Assembly: GCF_003173775.1 (NCBI RefSeq)
Contig: NZ_CP029552.1
Span: forward strand, 3,138,001-3,202,000
Reading direction: 5' to 3'
Length of the DNA: 64,000 nucleotides
Source of the DNA: Methylobacterium sp. 17Sr1-1
GTDB lineage: Bacteria > Pseudomonadota > Alphaproteobacteria > Rhizobiales > Beijerinckiaceae
Below the pieces are notes generated by a model. It saw only the letters and a list, made by a program, of their open reading frames with translations. It searched no databases and was not told the DNA's origin. Every line of letters begins with the position of its first letter. The stretch's first letter is position 1. The position numbers were made by a program, and so were the translations under genes. Shown piece after piece: positions 1 through 7,769 of this stretch.

Positions 1-435
1 GCGATCACCGGCGTGCTGCTGCTGTTCGGCGTTGGGCTGACGCTCGGCAACGTGCTGGGCGGCCGCCTCGGCGACTGGCGGCAGATGCCCTCGGTGATCG
101 GCTTAGGTGTCGCGCTGGCCCTCGTGCTCCTGGCGCTGGTCCCGGCGAGCGCCGCCCTGATGCCCGCCACCGCGCTCATCGGCCTGTGGGGCGTCCTCGC
201 CTTCGCGCTGGTGGCGCCGTTGCAGCTGCGGGTGCTCACGGCCGCCGACGGCGCCCGCAACCTCGCCTCGACGGTGAACCAGGGCGCGTTCAACCTCGGC
301 AACGCGCTCGGCGCCTGGCTCGGCGGCGTCGCCATCACGGTCGGCGTGCCCTACGGCCACCTGCCGGTGATCGGGGCGGCGCTGGCGCTGGCGGTCGCCG
401 GGGTGGGCGTGGTGGCGCACCAGCTCGATCGCTGA
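1..435 (+). CDS. MFS transporter, C-terminal part (5' end outside window)
   Basis: The frame is open from base 1 and ends at 435, giving the last 144 residues of a membrane transporter. About four hydrophobic segments are visible. A GGRLGDW loop near residue 20 matches the short basic loop between MFS helices 8 and 9, and a later stretch (VNQGAFNLGNALGAWLGG) is typical of the second half of arabinose-efflux-like (AraJ/YdhP type) MFS proteins. It therefore probably acts as an inner-membrane drug or sugar exporter. Substrate cannot be inferred from this fragment. The 307 bases after the stop hold no other gene. Confidence 0.8.
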   Translation, partial: AITGVLLLFGVGLTLGNVLGGRLGDWRQMPSVIGLGVALALVLLALVPASAALMPATALIGLWGVLAFALVAPLQLRVLTAADGARNLASTVNQGAFNLGNALGAWLGGVAITVGVPYGHLPVIGAALALAVAGVGVVAHQLDR

Positions 436-742
436 ACCGAAATCCCAAGCCGGCCCAGCGATCTAAGGGCTCGCAGCAGCCTCCTGGTCGGAGAGGCCGC
501 TCTTCGAACTCGTCCTCGGCGCAGATCGAAGCGCAGACACGTCATCTGCGATGGCCCTGTCCCGAGGAGCGGGAGGGTTCCGTCCGGGCTTTTCGAAAAC
601 CGCGTGACGGAAAACACCGTTCCACCGCCCGCCGCCGCACAACCCCCTGGCAATGGCCGGCAACCTGTGCTGCATATTCCCTCAGGACAGCCGTGAAGCG
701 CGCCAGGCGTCGCCGGCCGATCGGGGGGGACGCGGTCTCGTC

Positions 743-1741
743 GTGCGCAAGTCCGGAGAGAGCACAGCCACGGCCCGGTCGCGCCTGACGCCCGATCGAC
801 TCGCGGAGCGCGTCGCCGGCCTTAGGGAGGGCGAGCGTCTCGCGGTCGTCGGCCTGACCCGCGACGGCGTCGGCGCCGTGCTGGCGACGCGCGAGATCGG
901 CCGCGCGGTGCTGCTGGTCGCCGCCGAGGAGCTGCGGACCGCCCGCGCGGTGATCGACCGCCTGCTCGACGATCTCGCCGACCTGGCGCTCGCCCGCTGG
1001 CCGGACTGGCCGGGGCGGGACGGATCGGCACCCGCCGTCTCGGGCCCCTGGCTGAAGGCGGCCGCGACCTTCGCGGCGGCCGGGCGGCCGCCGCGGTTCC
1101 GGCGGGTGGCGCCGGCGCTCGAATTCGCGCAGCTGCTGCAGGCGGTCGATCCGGGCAGCGTGATCCTGGTGGCGGAGGTCGACCCGGTCGCGCCGGCCCG
1201 CGCCGCCCCGGTGATCGAGGCGCTGGAATGGTGCGCCGGCCACGGCGCGGCCTGCGTCTTCGCCCTGCCCGCCGAGCCGCCGGACGCCCCGCCCTACGAG
1301 CGCATCCTCTACGGCGCCTGCATGATCGGCCGCGCGCCCGAGCCGGTGGAGAAGCGCTTCATCCCTGCGCGCTCGCAGGCCCACCACGCCAGCGAGGCCG
1401 AGCGGCGGATCGAGGCGGCCCTGGCGAAGGATCCGGAGCTCGCCGGGCTGTTTGCCGGCAACAATGTCGTGCGCGTGGCCGGTCACGGCCGGCAGCCGCG
1501 GGTCGACCTGGTCTGCCGCGAGCACCGCGTCGTCGTCGAGATCGACGGGCCGGAGCACCAGGCCAGCCCGAAATTCGGCCAGGACCGCCACCGCGACTAC
1601 GAACTCATGGTCGCCGGCTACCTCGTGCTGCGCCTCACCAACGATCAGGTCGCCGAGGACCTGCAATTCGCGGTCGAGAAGATCCGCGCCGTCGTCCGGC
1701 TGCGCCGCACCCTTCCCTCTCCCGGAGACACGACCCGATGA
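743..1741 (+). CDS. DUF559-type endonuclease domain protein, first gene of a three-gene cassette
   Basis: The protein is 332 residues from the GTG at 743, chosen because a GGGGGGA tract (724-730) lies upstream. An in-frame ATG at 653 would add 30 residues that look non-coding. The C-terminal domain (about 215-320) shows the DUF559/Vsr-like nuclease pattern: a SEAERRIEAAL helix, RVDLV, VVVEIDGPEH and RDYELMVAGYLVLRLTN, so E, D and ExD acidic residues of a PD-(D/E)xK-like site are present. The N-terminal ~200 residues match no family I recognise; a hydrophobic strand ending in AEVD resembles Walker B but there is no P-loop. Its stop overlaps the next start (ATGA, 1738-1741). Seen: motifs and overlap. 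Inferred: DNA cleavage driven by the downstream ATPase. Confidence 0.75.
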   Translation: MRKSGESTATARSRLTPDRLAERVAGLREGERLAVVGLTRDGVGAVLATREIGRAVLLVAAEELRTARAVIDRLLDDLADLALARWPDWPGRDGSAPAVSGPWLKAAATFAAAGRPPRFRRVAPALEFAQLLQAVDPGSVILVAEVDPVAPARAAPVIEALEWCAGHGAACVFALPAEPPDAPPYERILYGACMIGRAPEPVEKRFIPARSQAHHASEAERRIEAALAKDPELAGLFAGNNVVRVAGHGRQPRVDLVCREHRVVVEIDGPEHQASPKFGQDRHRDYELMVAGYLVLRLTNDQVAEDLQFAVEKIRAVVRLRRTLPSPGDTTR

Positions 1742-2454
1742 GCGAGACGCCGACGCCGGCTCAGGCGATGATCCTCTGGCGCCTGCTCGGCCGGCAGGGC
1801 ACCGCCCTGAACAGCGAGATCCTGCCGAAGAAGCCCGAGCGCGACGCCCTGGTGAGAGCCGGGCTGATCACGGTCGAGAAGGAGGGCCGCTCCTCGCGGC
1901 TGACCGTGACCGACGGCGGATGGCGTTGGGCCGGCGAGCACCTGCGCGATCCCCTGCCGCCGGCCATGCGGGTGCTCCAGGACTGGCTCACGCGCCTCCA
2001 CCACCACCTCGATGCGACGGGCGCGGCGCTCGCCGATTTCGTCGGCCCGGCCCCGGAACGAGTGGCGCCGGAGCCGAAGGCGCCAAAAGTCCGGAAGAAG
2101 GCTGCCCCGAAGGCTAAGCCGGCTCCTAAAACCGAGACAACCGCGAACACGATAGCCGCTGCGCCACCGGAAGCGCACTCCGCCCCGAACCGGCTCCGCG
2201 CGCGGATCGAAGAAGCCTACCTCGCCTGCACCGGCGGCCGGAAGGCCGCGCCGGTACGCCTCAGCGCCCTGCGGGCGGCGCTCGCCGATCTCGACCGCGC
2301 CGCCGTCGATGCCGGGCTGGCGGCGATCCTCGCCGGCGACGAGACCATCCGGCTCACCCGGATCAGCGACCCCAAGGCCCTCGACGCGGCCGAGCGCGCG
2401 GCAGCCTTCGCACCGGCGGGCGAGCCCTTCCACGAGATCTGGATCAACGCATGA
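1738..2454 (+). CDS. Winged-helix protein with lysine-rich linker, middle gene of the cassette
   Basis: This 238-residue protein starts in the ATGA overlap with the nuclease gene and ends in a second ATGA overlap with the ATPase gene. Residues ~8-60 read like a winged helix-turn-helix (AQAMILWRLLGRQG, then EGRSSRLTVTDGGWRWA as the wing). A Lys/Ala/Pro-rich linker follows at ~110-132, histone-H1-like in composition. A second helical domain (~148-238) may be another winged helix. No catalytic motif is visible. A DNA-binding or adaptor role linking nuclease and translocase is plausible but is inference only. I do not recognise a named family. Confidence 0.7.
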   Translation: MSETPTPAQAMILWRLLGRQGTALNSEILPKKPERDALVRAGLITVEKEGRSSRLTVTDGGWRWAGEHLRDPLPPAMRVLQDWLTRLHHHLDATGAALADFVGPAPERVAPEPKAPKVRKKAAPKAKPAPKTETTANTIAAAPPEAHSAPNRLRARIEEAYLACTGGRKAAPVRLSALRAALADLDRAAVDAGLAAILAGDETIRLTRISDPKALDAAERAAAFAPAGEPFHEIWINA

Positions 2455-5400
2455 GCGACGCCCTCGACGCCCTGCGCCGCGTCAATTTCGACTGGGTGCG
2501 CACCCTGGACAGCGTCTGGCTCGACGCCGAGCCGACCGGCGCGCCCAACGAGGCCCTGATCCCGGGGGTCATCGAGGCGCTCCACGCGCAGACGGCCGGC
2601 AGCCGCCCGCGCGGCCGGGTGCTCGTCGGCGAGCCGGGCATCGGCAAGACCCACCTCGTCGGCCAGATCCGGCGCGAGGTCTGGCGTTCGCAGGGCTGGT
2701 TCGTGCTCCTCGACGTGCTCGGCCTCACCGATTTCTGGCGCAGCGCGGCGTTGAGCTATCTCACCGCCCTGATGCAGCCGATGCCGGACGGCCGGCGCCA
2801 GTCCGACGCGGTGCTGGCCGGCGTCGCCCGCCGCTTCAAGGTCGAGGAGCAGGTCGAGCAGGCGTTCAACACGCCCAACATCGACACCCGCAAGATCGTC
2901 GACTTGCTCGTGCGGGCGCTGATGCACGTCGACACCGTGCGGGCGCTCAAGCACCAGGACGTGTTTCGCGCCCTCTGCCTCCTGCGCTCGCAGGACCTCG
3001 CAGCGGTCGGCCTCGCCCATGCCTGGCTGCAGGGCTACGACGCCGACGCGGCCGCCCGCACCGCCCTCGGCTTCACCATGCCCCCGCCCCCGCCGATCGA
3101 GCTGGTGCGCGGCATGGCCTGGATCATGGGCCTCAGCGGCCCGACCCTCGTCGCCCTCGACCAGATCGACGGCGTGGTCGATGCGAGCCGCCTGACCCTC
3201 GACGACGATTTCGAGCCCGGCCCCGGCCTCGCCGAGATGCTGGCCGCCGGCCTGATGGAATTGCATGACGGCGGCGGCCGCGGCATGACGCTCGTCACCT
3301 GCCTGACCGATTCCTGGCGGCGGCTGGAGGAGCGCGGGCTGAAATCGGCCATGGACCGGTTCGAGCCGCCGGTGCTGCTCACCGGGATGAACAAGCCCGC
3401 CGCCGCGGCCGCGCTCATCCGCGGCCGCCTCGCGCCCGCCTACGCGGAAGCCGGCTTCACCCCGCCCTCCCCGACCTGGCCGTTCAGCGAGGCGGCGATC
3501 GCGGCCGCGGCCCGAAACGCGATGCGACCGCGCACGCTGCTGATGCGCTGCGACGCCTTCCGCCGCGATTGCCTGGCGGAGGGGACCGTCGCGGTCTGCG
3601 ACAACCTCATCGAATCAAACAGCGGCAGCGGTCCGACGGTCGTCACCGATCCCTTCGACCTCGAAGAGGCCCGCCGCAACGCCGACATCACCGGCATCCT
3701 CGACGACGAGGATGCGGGGCTCGGCGAGCTTTTGCGCACGGCCTTCGACCTCTACGCCCTGGAGGACGATCCCCACGACGCGGTCGACGTGGTGAGCAAG
3801 GGCGAGCCGGAGCAGCGCCTGCCGCCGCTGCACGGCCGCCTCACCTTCCTCCACCGCGATGAGAACGACCGCGAGCGCCACGTCTGCTACCGCGCCCTGC
3901 TGCAGCCCCATCCGATCGCGTTCCAGGCGCGGTTGCGCGCCGCGCTCACCGCCTCGGGCATCTCGGCGAAGATCCCGGGCCGCGAATTGCTGGTGGTGCG
4001 CCGCGGCCCGGTGCCGGCCGGCACCAAGACCGGCACCCTGGTCAGCCGCTTCGTCGCCGCGGGCGGCAAGCTGATCGATCCGTCGGATGACGACCTGCGC
4101 ATCTTCGTGGCCCTGCGCACCTTGCGCGACGCGGCGGTGCGGGACGGGCAGGCCGACCGGTTCGAGAGCTGGATGCGCACGACGCTGCCGGTGCGCGGGA
4201 CCGGGTTCTTCCGCCAGATCGGCTTGTCGGGCGACGGCACGGAACCGGCGAGGCGTGGTCGCGCCCCCCTGCCGCCCCTGCCGCCCCGCCAGCCCCGGCG
4301 GGAGATCGATCCGCCGACCGGGGAACCGGAGGCGGCGTCGGCCCAGGCCGAGCCCTCGAGTCCGCCGCATCGGCCGGCCGGCACGGAGCCGGCCATGCGG
4401 GTCGAGGCCATGCACGTCGAAGCCATGAGCGTCGAGGCCGCGCGGGCGCGCCGCGCCGTGCCCGCCCACGCCATCGAGACGGTGACGCGGATCGCCGATA
4501 CGCCGCCCGCCGGGCCCGCGCCCCGGCGCGCCGTTTCCCCGCAGGCCCAAGTCCCCGAGCGGCCAGTCCCCGAGCCGCCATTCCCCGAGGCGCAAGCCCC
4601 CGAACCCGTGCCCGACGCCATCCCGGTCGGCCACCGCCTCACCCCCGACGCGCCGCCCGTCGCGCTGCCGCTGCGGCTCCTGCCGCGCCACACCGCGATC
4701 ATCGCGGGGTCCGGCTCGGGCAAGACGGTGCTGCTGCGGCGCCTGGTCGAGGAGGCGGCGCTCGCCGGCATCCCGGCGATCGTGGTCGATCCCAACAACG
4801 ACCTGTCGCGCCTCGGCGACCCGTGGCCGGAGCGGCCGGAGAAGTTCACGCCCGAGGACGACCGCAAGGCCGCCCTTTACGCCGAGCGGGTCGAGGTGGT
4901 GGTGTGGACGCCCGGAGTCCATGCGGGCAACCCGCTCTTCCTCTCGGTGATGCCGGATCTCGCCGCGAGCGACGACCGCGACGAGCGCGCCCAGGCGATC
5001 GAGATGGCGACCGAGACCCTGGGGCCGCTGGCCGGCGCCACCAGGACTCTCCAGCGCGGCGTGCTCGCCGACGCGCTCCGGGCTTTCGCCGCCCGCGGCG
5101 GCGGCACCCTCGCCGCCTTCACCGGCCTGCTCGCCGACCTGCCGGACGGTACCAGCCAGATCGGCAAGGCGCAGACCCTCGCCGCCGCCATGGCGGACCA
5201 GCTGCTGGCCGCCGTCGCCACCAACCCGCTCCTGCGGGTCGAGGGCGTGGTGCTCGACCCCGCCCGGCTGTTCTTCGGCCCGGATCGCCGTCGCACCCGG
5301 ATCTCGGTCGTCAACCTGTCGGGCCTCGCCTCGGACGCGGCGCGGGAGGATTTCGTCAACCGGCTGCAGATGGCGCTGTTCGGCTGGATCAAGCAGAACC

Positions 5401-5825
5401 CGTCGCCGCGCGGCCTGCTCTACGTGGTCGACGAGGCGCAGACCTTCCTGCCCTCGGGCCGCACGCCGCCGAGCCTCGGCAGCGGCATCAAGCTGGTGGC
5501 GCAGGGGCGCAAGTACGGCCTCGGGATGATCGTGGCGACGCAAGTGCCCAAGGGCATCCACAACCAGGTCGTGTCGAACTGCACGACGCAGTTCTTCGGC
5601 CGCCAGAGCGCGCCGGCGACCATCGCGGCCGCCCAGGAGATCATGGCGGCGAGCGGCGGGGCGGCGCCCGACCTCGGCCGGCTCGGGGCGGGCGAGTTCT
5701 ACTTCGCCACCGAGGGCTCGGGGAAGCCGGCCAAGCTGCGCACGCCGCTCTGCCTCAGCCACCATCCGGCCAACCCGCCGGCGCCGCACGAGGTCGTCGC
5801 CCGGGCCCGGCGCTCGGCGAGCTGA
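2451..5825 (+). CDS. Fused AAA/STAND-like NTPase and HerA/FtsK-like DNA translocase
   Basis: The product is 1124 residues with two P-loop domains. The N-terminal NTPase has Walker A GEPGIGKTH (~60-69), Walker B LVALDQID (~234-241) and a sensor-like strand GMTLVTCLTDSW. An uncharacterised middle region (~430-600) is followed by a Pro/Ala-rich linker (~602-730). The C-terminal domain has Walker A GSGSGKTVLL (~753), the HerA-like IVVDPNNDLSRLGD (~779), Walker B LLYVVDEAQTFL (~990) and ATQVPKGIHNQVVSNC (~1028), as in HerA/DUF87 hexameric translocases. HerA enzymes usually pump DNA for a partner nuclease (NurA, Sir2 or DUF4297 types); here the partner would be the DUF559 protein two genes upstream. 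Domain calls are from visible motifs; a role in defence is inference. Confidence 0.85.
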   Translation: MSDALDALRRVNFDWVRTLDSVWLDAEPTGAPNEALIPGVIEALHAQTAGSRPRGRVLVGEPGIGKTHLVGQIRREVWRSQGWFVLLDVLGLTDFWRSAALSYLTALMQPMPDGRRQSDAVLAGVARRFKVEEQVEQAFNTPNIDTRKIVDLLVRALMHVDTVRALKHQDVFRALCLLRSQDLAAVGLAHAWLQGYDADAAARTALGFTMPPPPPIELVRGMAWIMGLSGPTLVALDQIDGVVDASRLTLDDDFEPGPGLAEMLAAGLMELHDGGGRGMTLVTCLTDSWRRLEERGLKSAMDRFEPPVLLTGMNKPAAAAALIRGRLAPAYAEAGFTPPSPTWPFSEAAIAAAARNAMRPRTLLMRCDAFRRDCLAEGTVAVCDNLIESNSGSGPTVVTDPFDLEEARRNADITGILDDEDAGLGELLRTAFDLYALEDDPHDAVDVVSKGEPEQRLPPLHGRLTFLHRDENDRERHVCYRALLQPHPIAFQARLRAALTASGISAKIPGRELLVVRRGPVPAGTKTGTLVSRFVAAGGKLIDPSDDDLRIFVALRTLRDAAVRDGQADRFESWMRTTLPVRGTGFFRQIGLSGDGTEPARRGRAPLPPLPPRQPRREIDPPTGEPEAASAQAEPSSPPHRPAGTEPAMRVEAMHVEAMSVEAARARRAVPAHAIETVTRIADTPPAGPAPRRAVSPQAQVPERPVPEPPFPEAQAPEPVPDAIPVGHRLTPDAPPVALPLRLLPRHTAIIAGSGSGKTVLLRRLVEEAALAGIPAIVVDPNNDLSRLGDPWPERPEKFTPEDDRKAALYAERVEVVVWTPGVHAGNPLFLSVMPDLAASDDRDERAQAIEMATETLGPLAGATRTLQRGVLADALRAFAARGGGTLAAFTGLLADLPDGTSQIGKAQTLAAAMADQLLAAVATNPLLRVEGVVLDPARLFFGPDRRRTRISVVNLSGLASDAAREDFVNRLQMALFGWIKQNPSPRGLLYVVDEAQTFLPSGRTPPSLGSGIKLVAQGRKYGLGMIVATQVPKGIHNQVVSNCTTQFFGRQSAPATIAAAQEIMAASGGAAPDLGRLGAGEFYFATEGSGKPAKLRTPLCLSHHPANPPAPHEVVARARRSAS

Positions 5826-5849
5826 GCCGGCCTGCTTAACCGTGACATT

Positions 5850-5876
5850 GCGGCGGACCGGCTTCAGGTCCGCCGC
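5850..5876 (+). terminator. Hairpin just after the nuclease-ATPase cassette
   Basis: A perfect 10-bp inverted repeat (gcggcggacc / ggtccgccgc) with a 7-base loop lies 25 bases after the stop of the translocase gene. There is no T-run, so intrinsic termination is uncertain. Its position between the cassette and the next gene fits a transcript end or an mRNA-stabilising hairpin. Confidence 0.45.
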
Positions 5877-5920
5877 CGGGTCCCCTATGTCTGCGGTCCC
5901 CCGTCTCGACCGCACCCCGC

Positions 5921-6961
5921 ATGGACGCCGCCGATCTCAGGTCCTCGTCCGACGTCTTCCTGCACATCATCGAGGAATCCGGCTTCGCGGGGGGCTGGCA
6001 CTGGGTCTTCGCCACGGGCGAGCAACGCTGGTCTCCGGGCTTCTTCCGGCTGCTCGGGCTCGATCCCGCCGCCATCGCCGCGAGCTACGACCTCTTCCTC
6101 GACCTCGTGCATCCCGAGGACCGGTCGCGGCTCGCCACCCCGGGCGACGCCCTGCAGGGCCACGTCGCCCCGACGGCGCTCCTGCGGCTGATCCGGCCGA
6201 GCGGCGAGCTGCGCGTCCTGTCGGTCCTGTCGGAGATCCGGGTCTCGCCGGAGGGACGGCCGCTCGCCCTGAGCGGGGTCGCCCTCGACGTCACCGACCG
6301 CGAGCGGCTGAGGCAGATCCACGCCACCGAGCAGCGCCGGCGCCAGGCGCTCTACCTCACCACCTATGCCACGACCTACGGCGTGGACACCGACGACCTG
6401 CACCAGTTCCCCGCGGAAGTGGCGCGGGTCCACGGGCCGTCCCTGCACGAGATCAGCGTCGACCCGTTCGTCATGATCGTACCCGAGGAGCGCGAGACCT
6501 TCCGCGATCGGGCCTACGACCTGCACGATCGCCGGCTGCACTTCCAGGGTACGGCGCACGAGCGTCTGGCCAACGGCGAGCTGTGGCAGTTCCGCATCGT
6601 CGGCGTCCCGCTCTGGGACGAGACCGGGCGCTATCTCGGCCGGGCCGGGGTGAAGTACCCGATCCACGATTCCGGCGCGCCGGTCCGCGGCGCGGCCGCG
6701 CCGCGCGATCTCCGGCTCACGCACGCCCTCGAGCAGGCGGTGCGGGGTCATCACTTGCGGGCGGCGCGCGGGCTGCTCGACTGGTCGATGATGCAGCTCG
6801 CCGAGGCGAGCGGCCTGTCGCTCTCGACCGTGCAGCGCCTCGAGGCCAATGCCGAGGCCCAGGGCGCCCGTTCCCGCCACAAGGCCGTCGCGGCCCTGCG
6901 GGCGGGCGGGATCCGGTTCGTCACCCTCGACGACGGAACGCTCGCGGTGGCGAAGTTCTGA
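5921..6961 (+). CDS. PAS-domain protein with C-terminal helix-turn-helix
   Basis: The 346-residue protein opens with a PAS_3-like sensor fold (residues ~20-130), with WSPGFFRLLGLDP, LVHPEDR and the closing VALDVTDRERL. A second, more degenerate sensor-like region covers ~150-250. The C-terminus (~286-330) carries an XRE-like HTH (MMQLAEASGLSLSTVQRLE). There is no histidine kinase, GGDEF or EAL output, so it looks like a one-component regulator that senses a ligand, light or redox signal and binds DNA directly. It is soluble, with no signal or membrane segment. Its target is unknown. It starts 95 bases after the cassette and is separated from it by a hairpin. Confidence 0.75.
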   Translation: MDAADLRSSSDVFLHIIEESGFAGGWHWVFATGEQRWSPGFFRLLGLDPAAIAASYDLFLDLVHPEDRSRLATPGDALQGHVAPTALLRLIRPSGELRVLSVLSEIRVSPEGRPLALSGVALDVTDRERLRQIHATEQRRRQALYLTTYATTYGVDTDDLHQFPAEVARVHGPSLHEISVDPFVMIVPEERETFRDRAYDLHDRRLHFQGTAHERLANGELWQFRIVGVPLWDETGRYLGRAGVKYPIHDSGAPVRGAAAPRDLRLTHALEQAVRGHHLRAARGLLDWSMMQLAEASGLSLSTVQRLEANAEAQGARSRHKAVAALRAGGIRFVTLDDGTLAVAKF

Positions 6962-7066
6962 CTGTCCCATCGTTGAAAGAGCCGCGCGGACGATGCCGCG
7001 CGGCTGGAGGTTCATCGGTCTCTCTCCCGAGGACGGGCGGCGCCTCGCCGCCCACCCCCGTCTTCG

Positions 7067-7327
7067 TCAGCGGGCCCGGTTGGCCGGGCTCGTCGCCGCG
7101 GCGTTGCCGCCGCTGTGGCTCGGCAGGTCGTCGGTGCGGGCGGCGGCGCCCGGCGCCGTCACGGTGCCGGTGGTCAGGTCGCGCTCGGGCATGCGCGTCT
7201 CGGCGTTGCCCCGCACGCTGCCGGGAGCGTTCACGGTGCGCTCGGCCGAGCCGGGCATGCCGGTCTGCGCCGCGGCGGCGCCGGTGAGGGCGAGGGTGGC
7301 GGCGAGCGCGAGCAGGGTCGTGCGCAT
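7067..7327 (-). CDS. Small exported protein, hypothetical
   Basis: An 86-residue protein starts at the ATG at 7327, preceded by a good GAGAAGGA ribosome site. A longer in-frame start at 7399 is less likely. Residues 1-21 are a clear Sec signal peptide (MRTTLLALAATLALTGAAAA, cleavage near AAA-Q). The mature part is short, low-complexity and rich in Gly, Ala, Thr and Pro. Such small secreted proteins are common in methylobacteria, but none is assigned a function that I know of. It is transcribed against its neighbours. Confidence 0.6.
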   Translation of the reverse strand: MRTTLLALAATLALTGAAAAQTGMPGSAERTVNAPGSVRGNAETRMPERDLTTGTVTAPGAAARTDDLPSHSGGNAAATSPANRAR

Positions 7328-7475
7328 GGGGTGTTCCTTCTCCGAGGGATCGTGGGGCGGCAACGCGCGACGGCCCGGCCAAGCTCCACCGGAATCCACA
7401 GCGCGAAAGACTTGCCGCTTCCGATTTCCGTTCCTATTTTGTTCTCATCACTGGATGGAACACGGGAGAGCGGCG

Positions 7476-7613
7476 ATGCAGCAGGCACCGGAGCGCGACG
7501 AGGATCCGGGCGAGACCGCGCGCATCGAGCAGGCGGCCTGGACCGCTGCGATGATCGAGGCGGAGCGCGAGCGCGCCCTCGACGCCTGGCTCGCGCGCGA
7601 GGCGGGCTTCTGA
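7476..7613 (+). CDS. Short hypothetical protein (45 aa)
   Basis: A 45-codon frame starts at the ATG at 7476, eight bases after a GGGAGAG ribosome-binding sequence. An alternative ATG at 7455 adds seven residues. The product is acidic and predicted all-helical, rich in Ala, Glu and Arg, with no signal or motif. The ribosome site and typical codon use support it, but no family can be named. Confidence 0.45.
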   Translation: MQQAPERDEDPGETARIEQAAWTAAMIEAERERALDAWLAREAGF

Positions 7614-7769
7614 CAACGACGCCCCTGCGCATTTGCGCGGCGGATGCCGCCCTGATTTTCCGCAGATCAGGCTCTTGCGTCCCGGCCCAGGCCAAGTATC
7701 GTTCGCCTACGAACGAGTTTGCATCCTGGTGACGACAAGTCGCTCCGGGATGGGCCGGAGGTTCGCGCC

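Noticed and set aside
653..742. ATG at 653 as the start of the DUF559 protein
   Set aside because: The extra 30 residues are unlike the rest in composition, include a rare ATA codon, and the GTG at 743 has a better-placed purine-rich site.
3615..5915. 766-codon open frame on the minus strand
   Set aside because: Shadow of the translocase gene. No recognisable domain, while the plus strand has multiple ATPase motifs.
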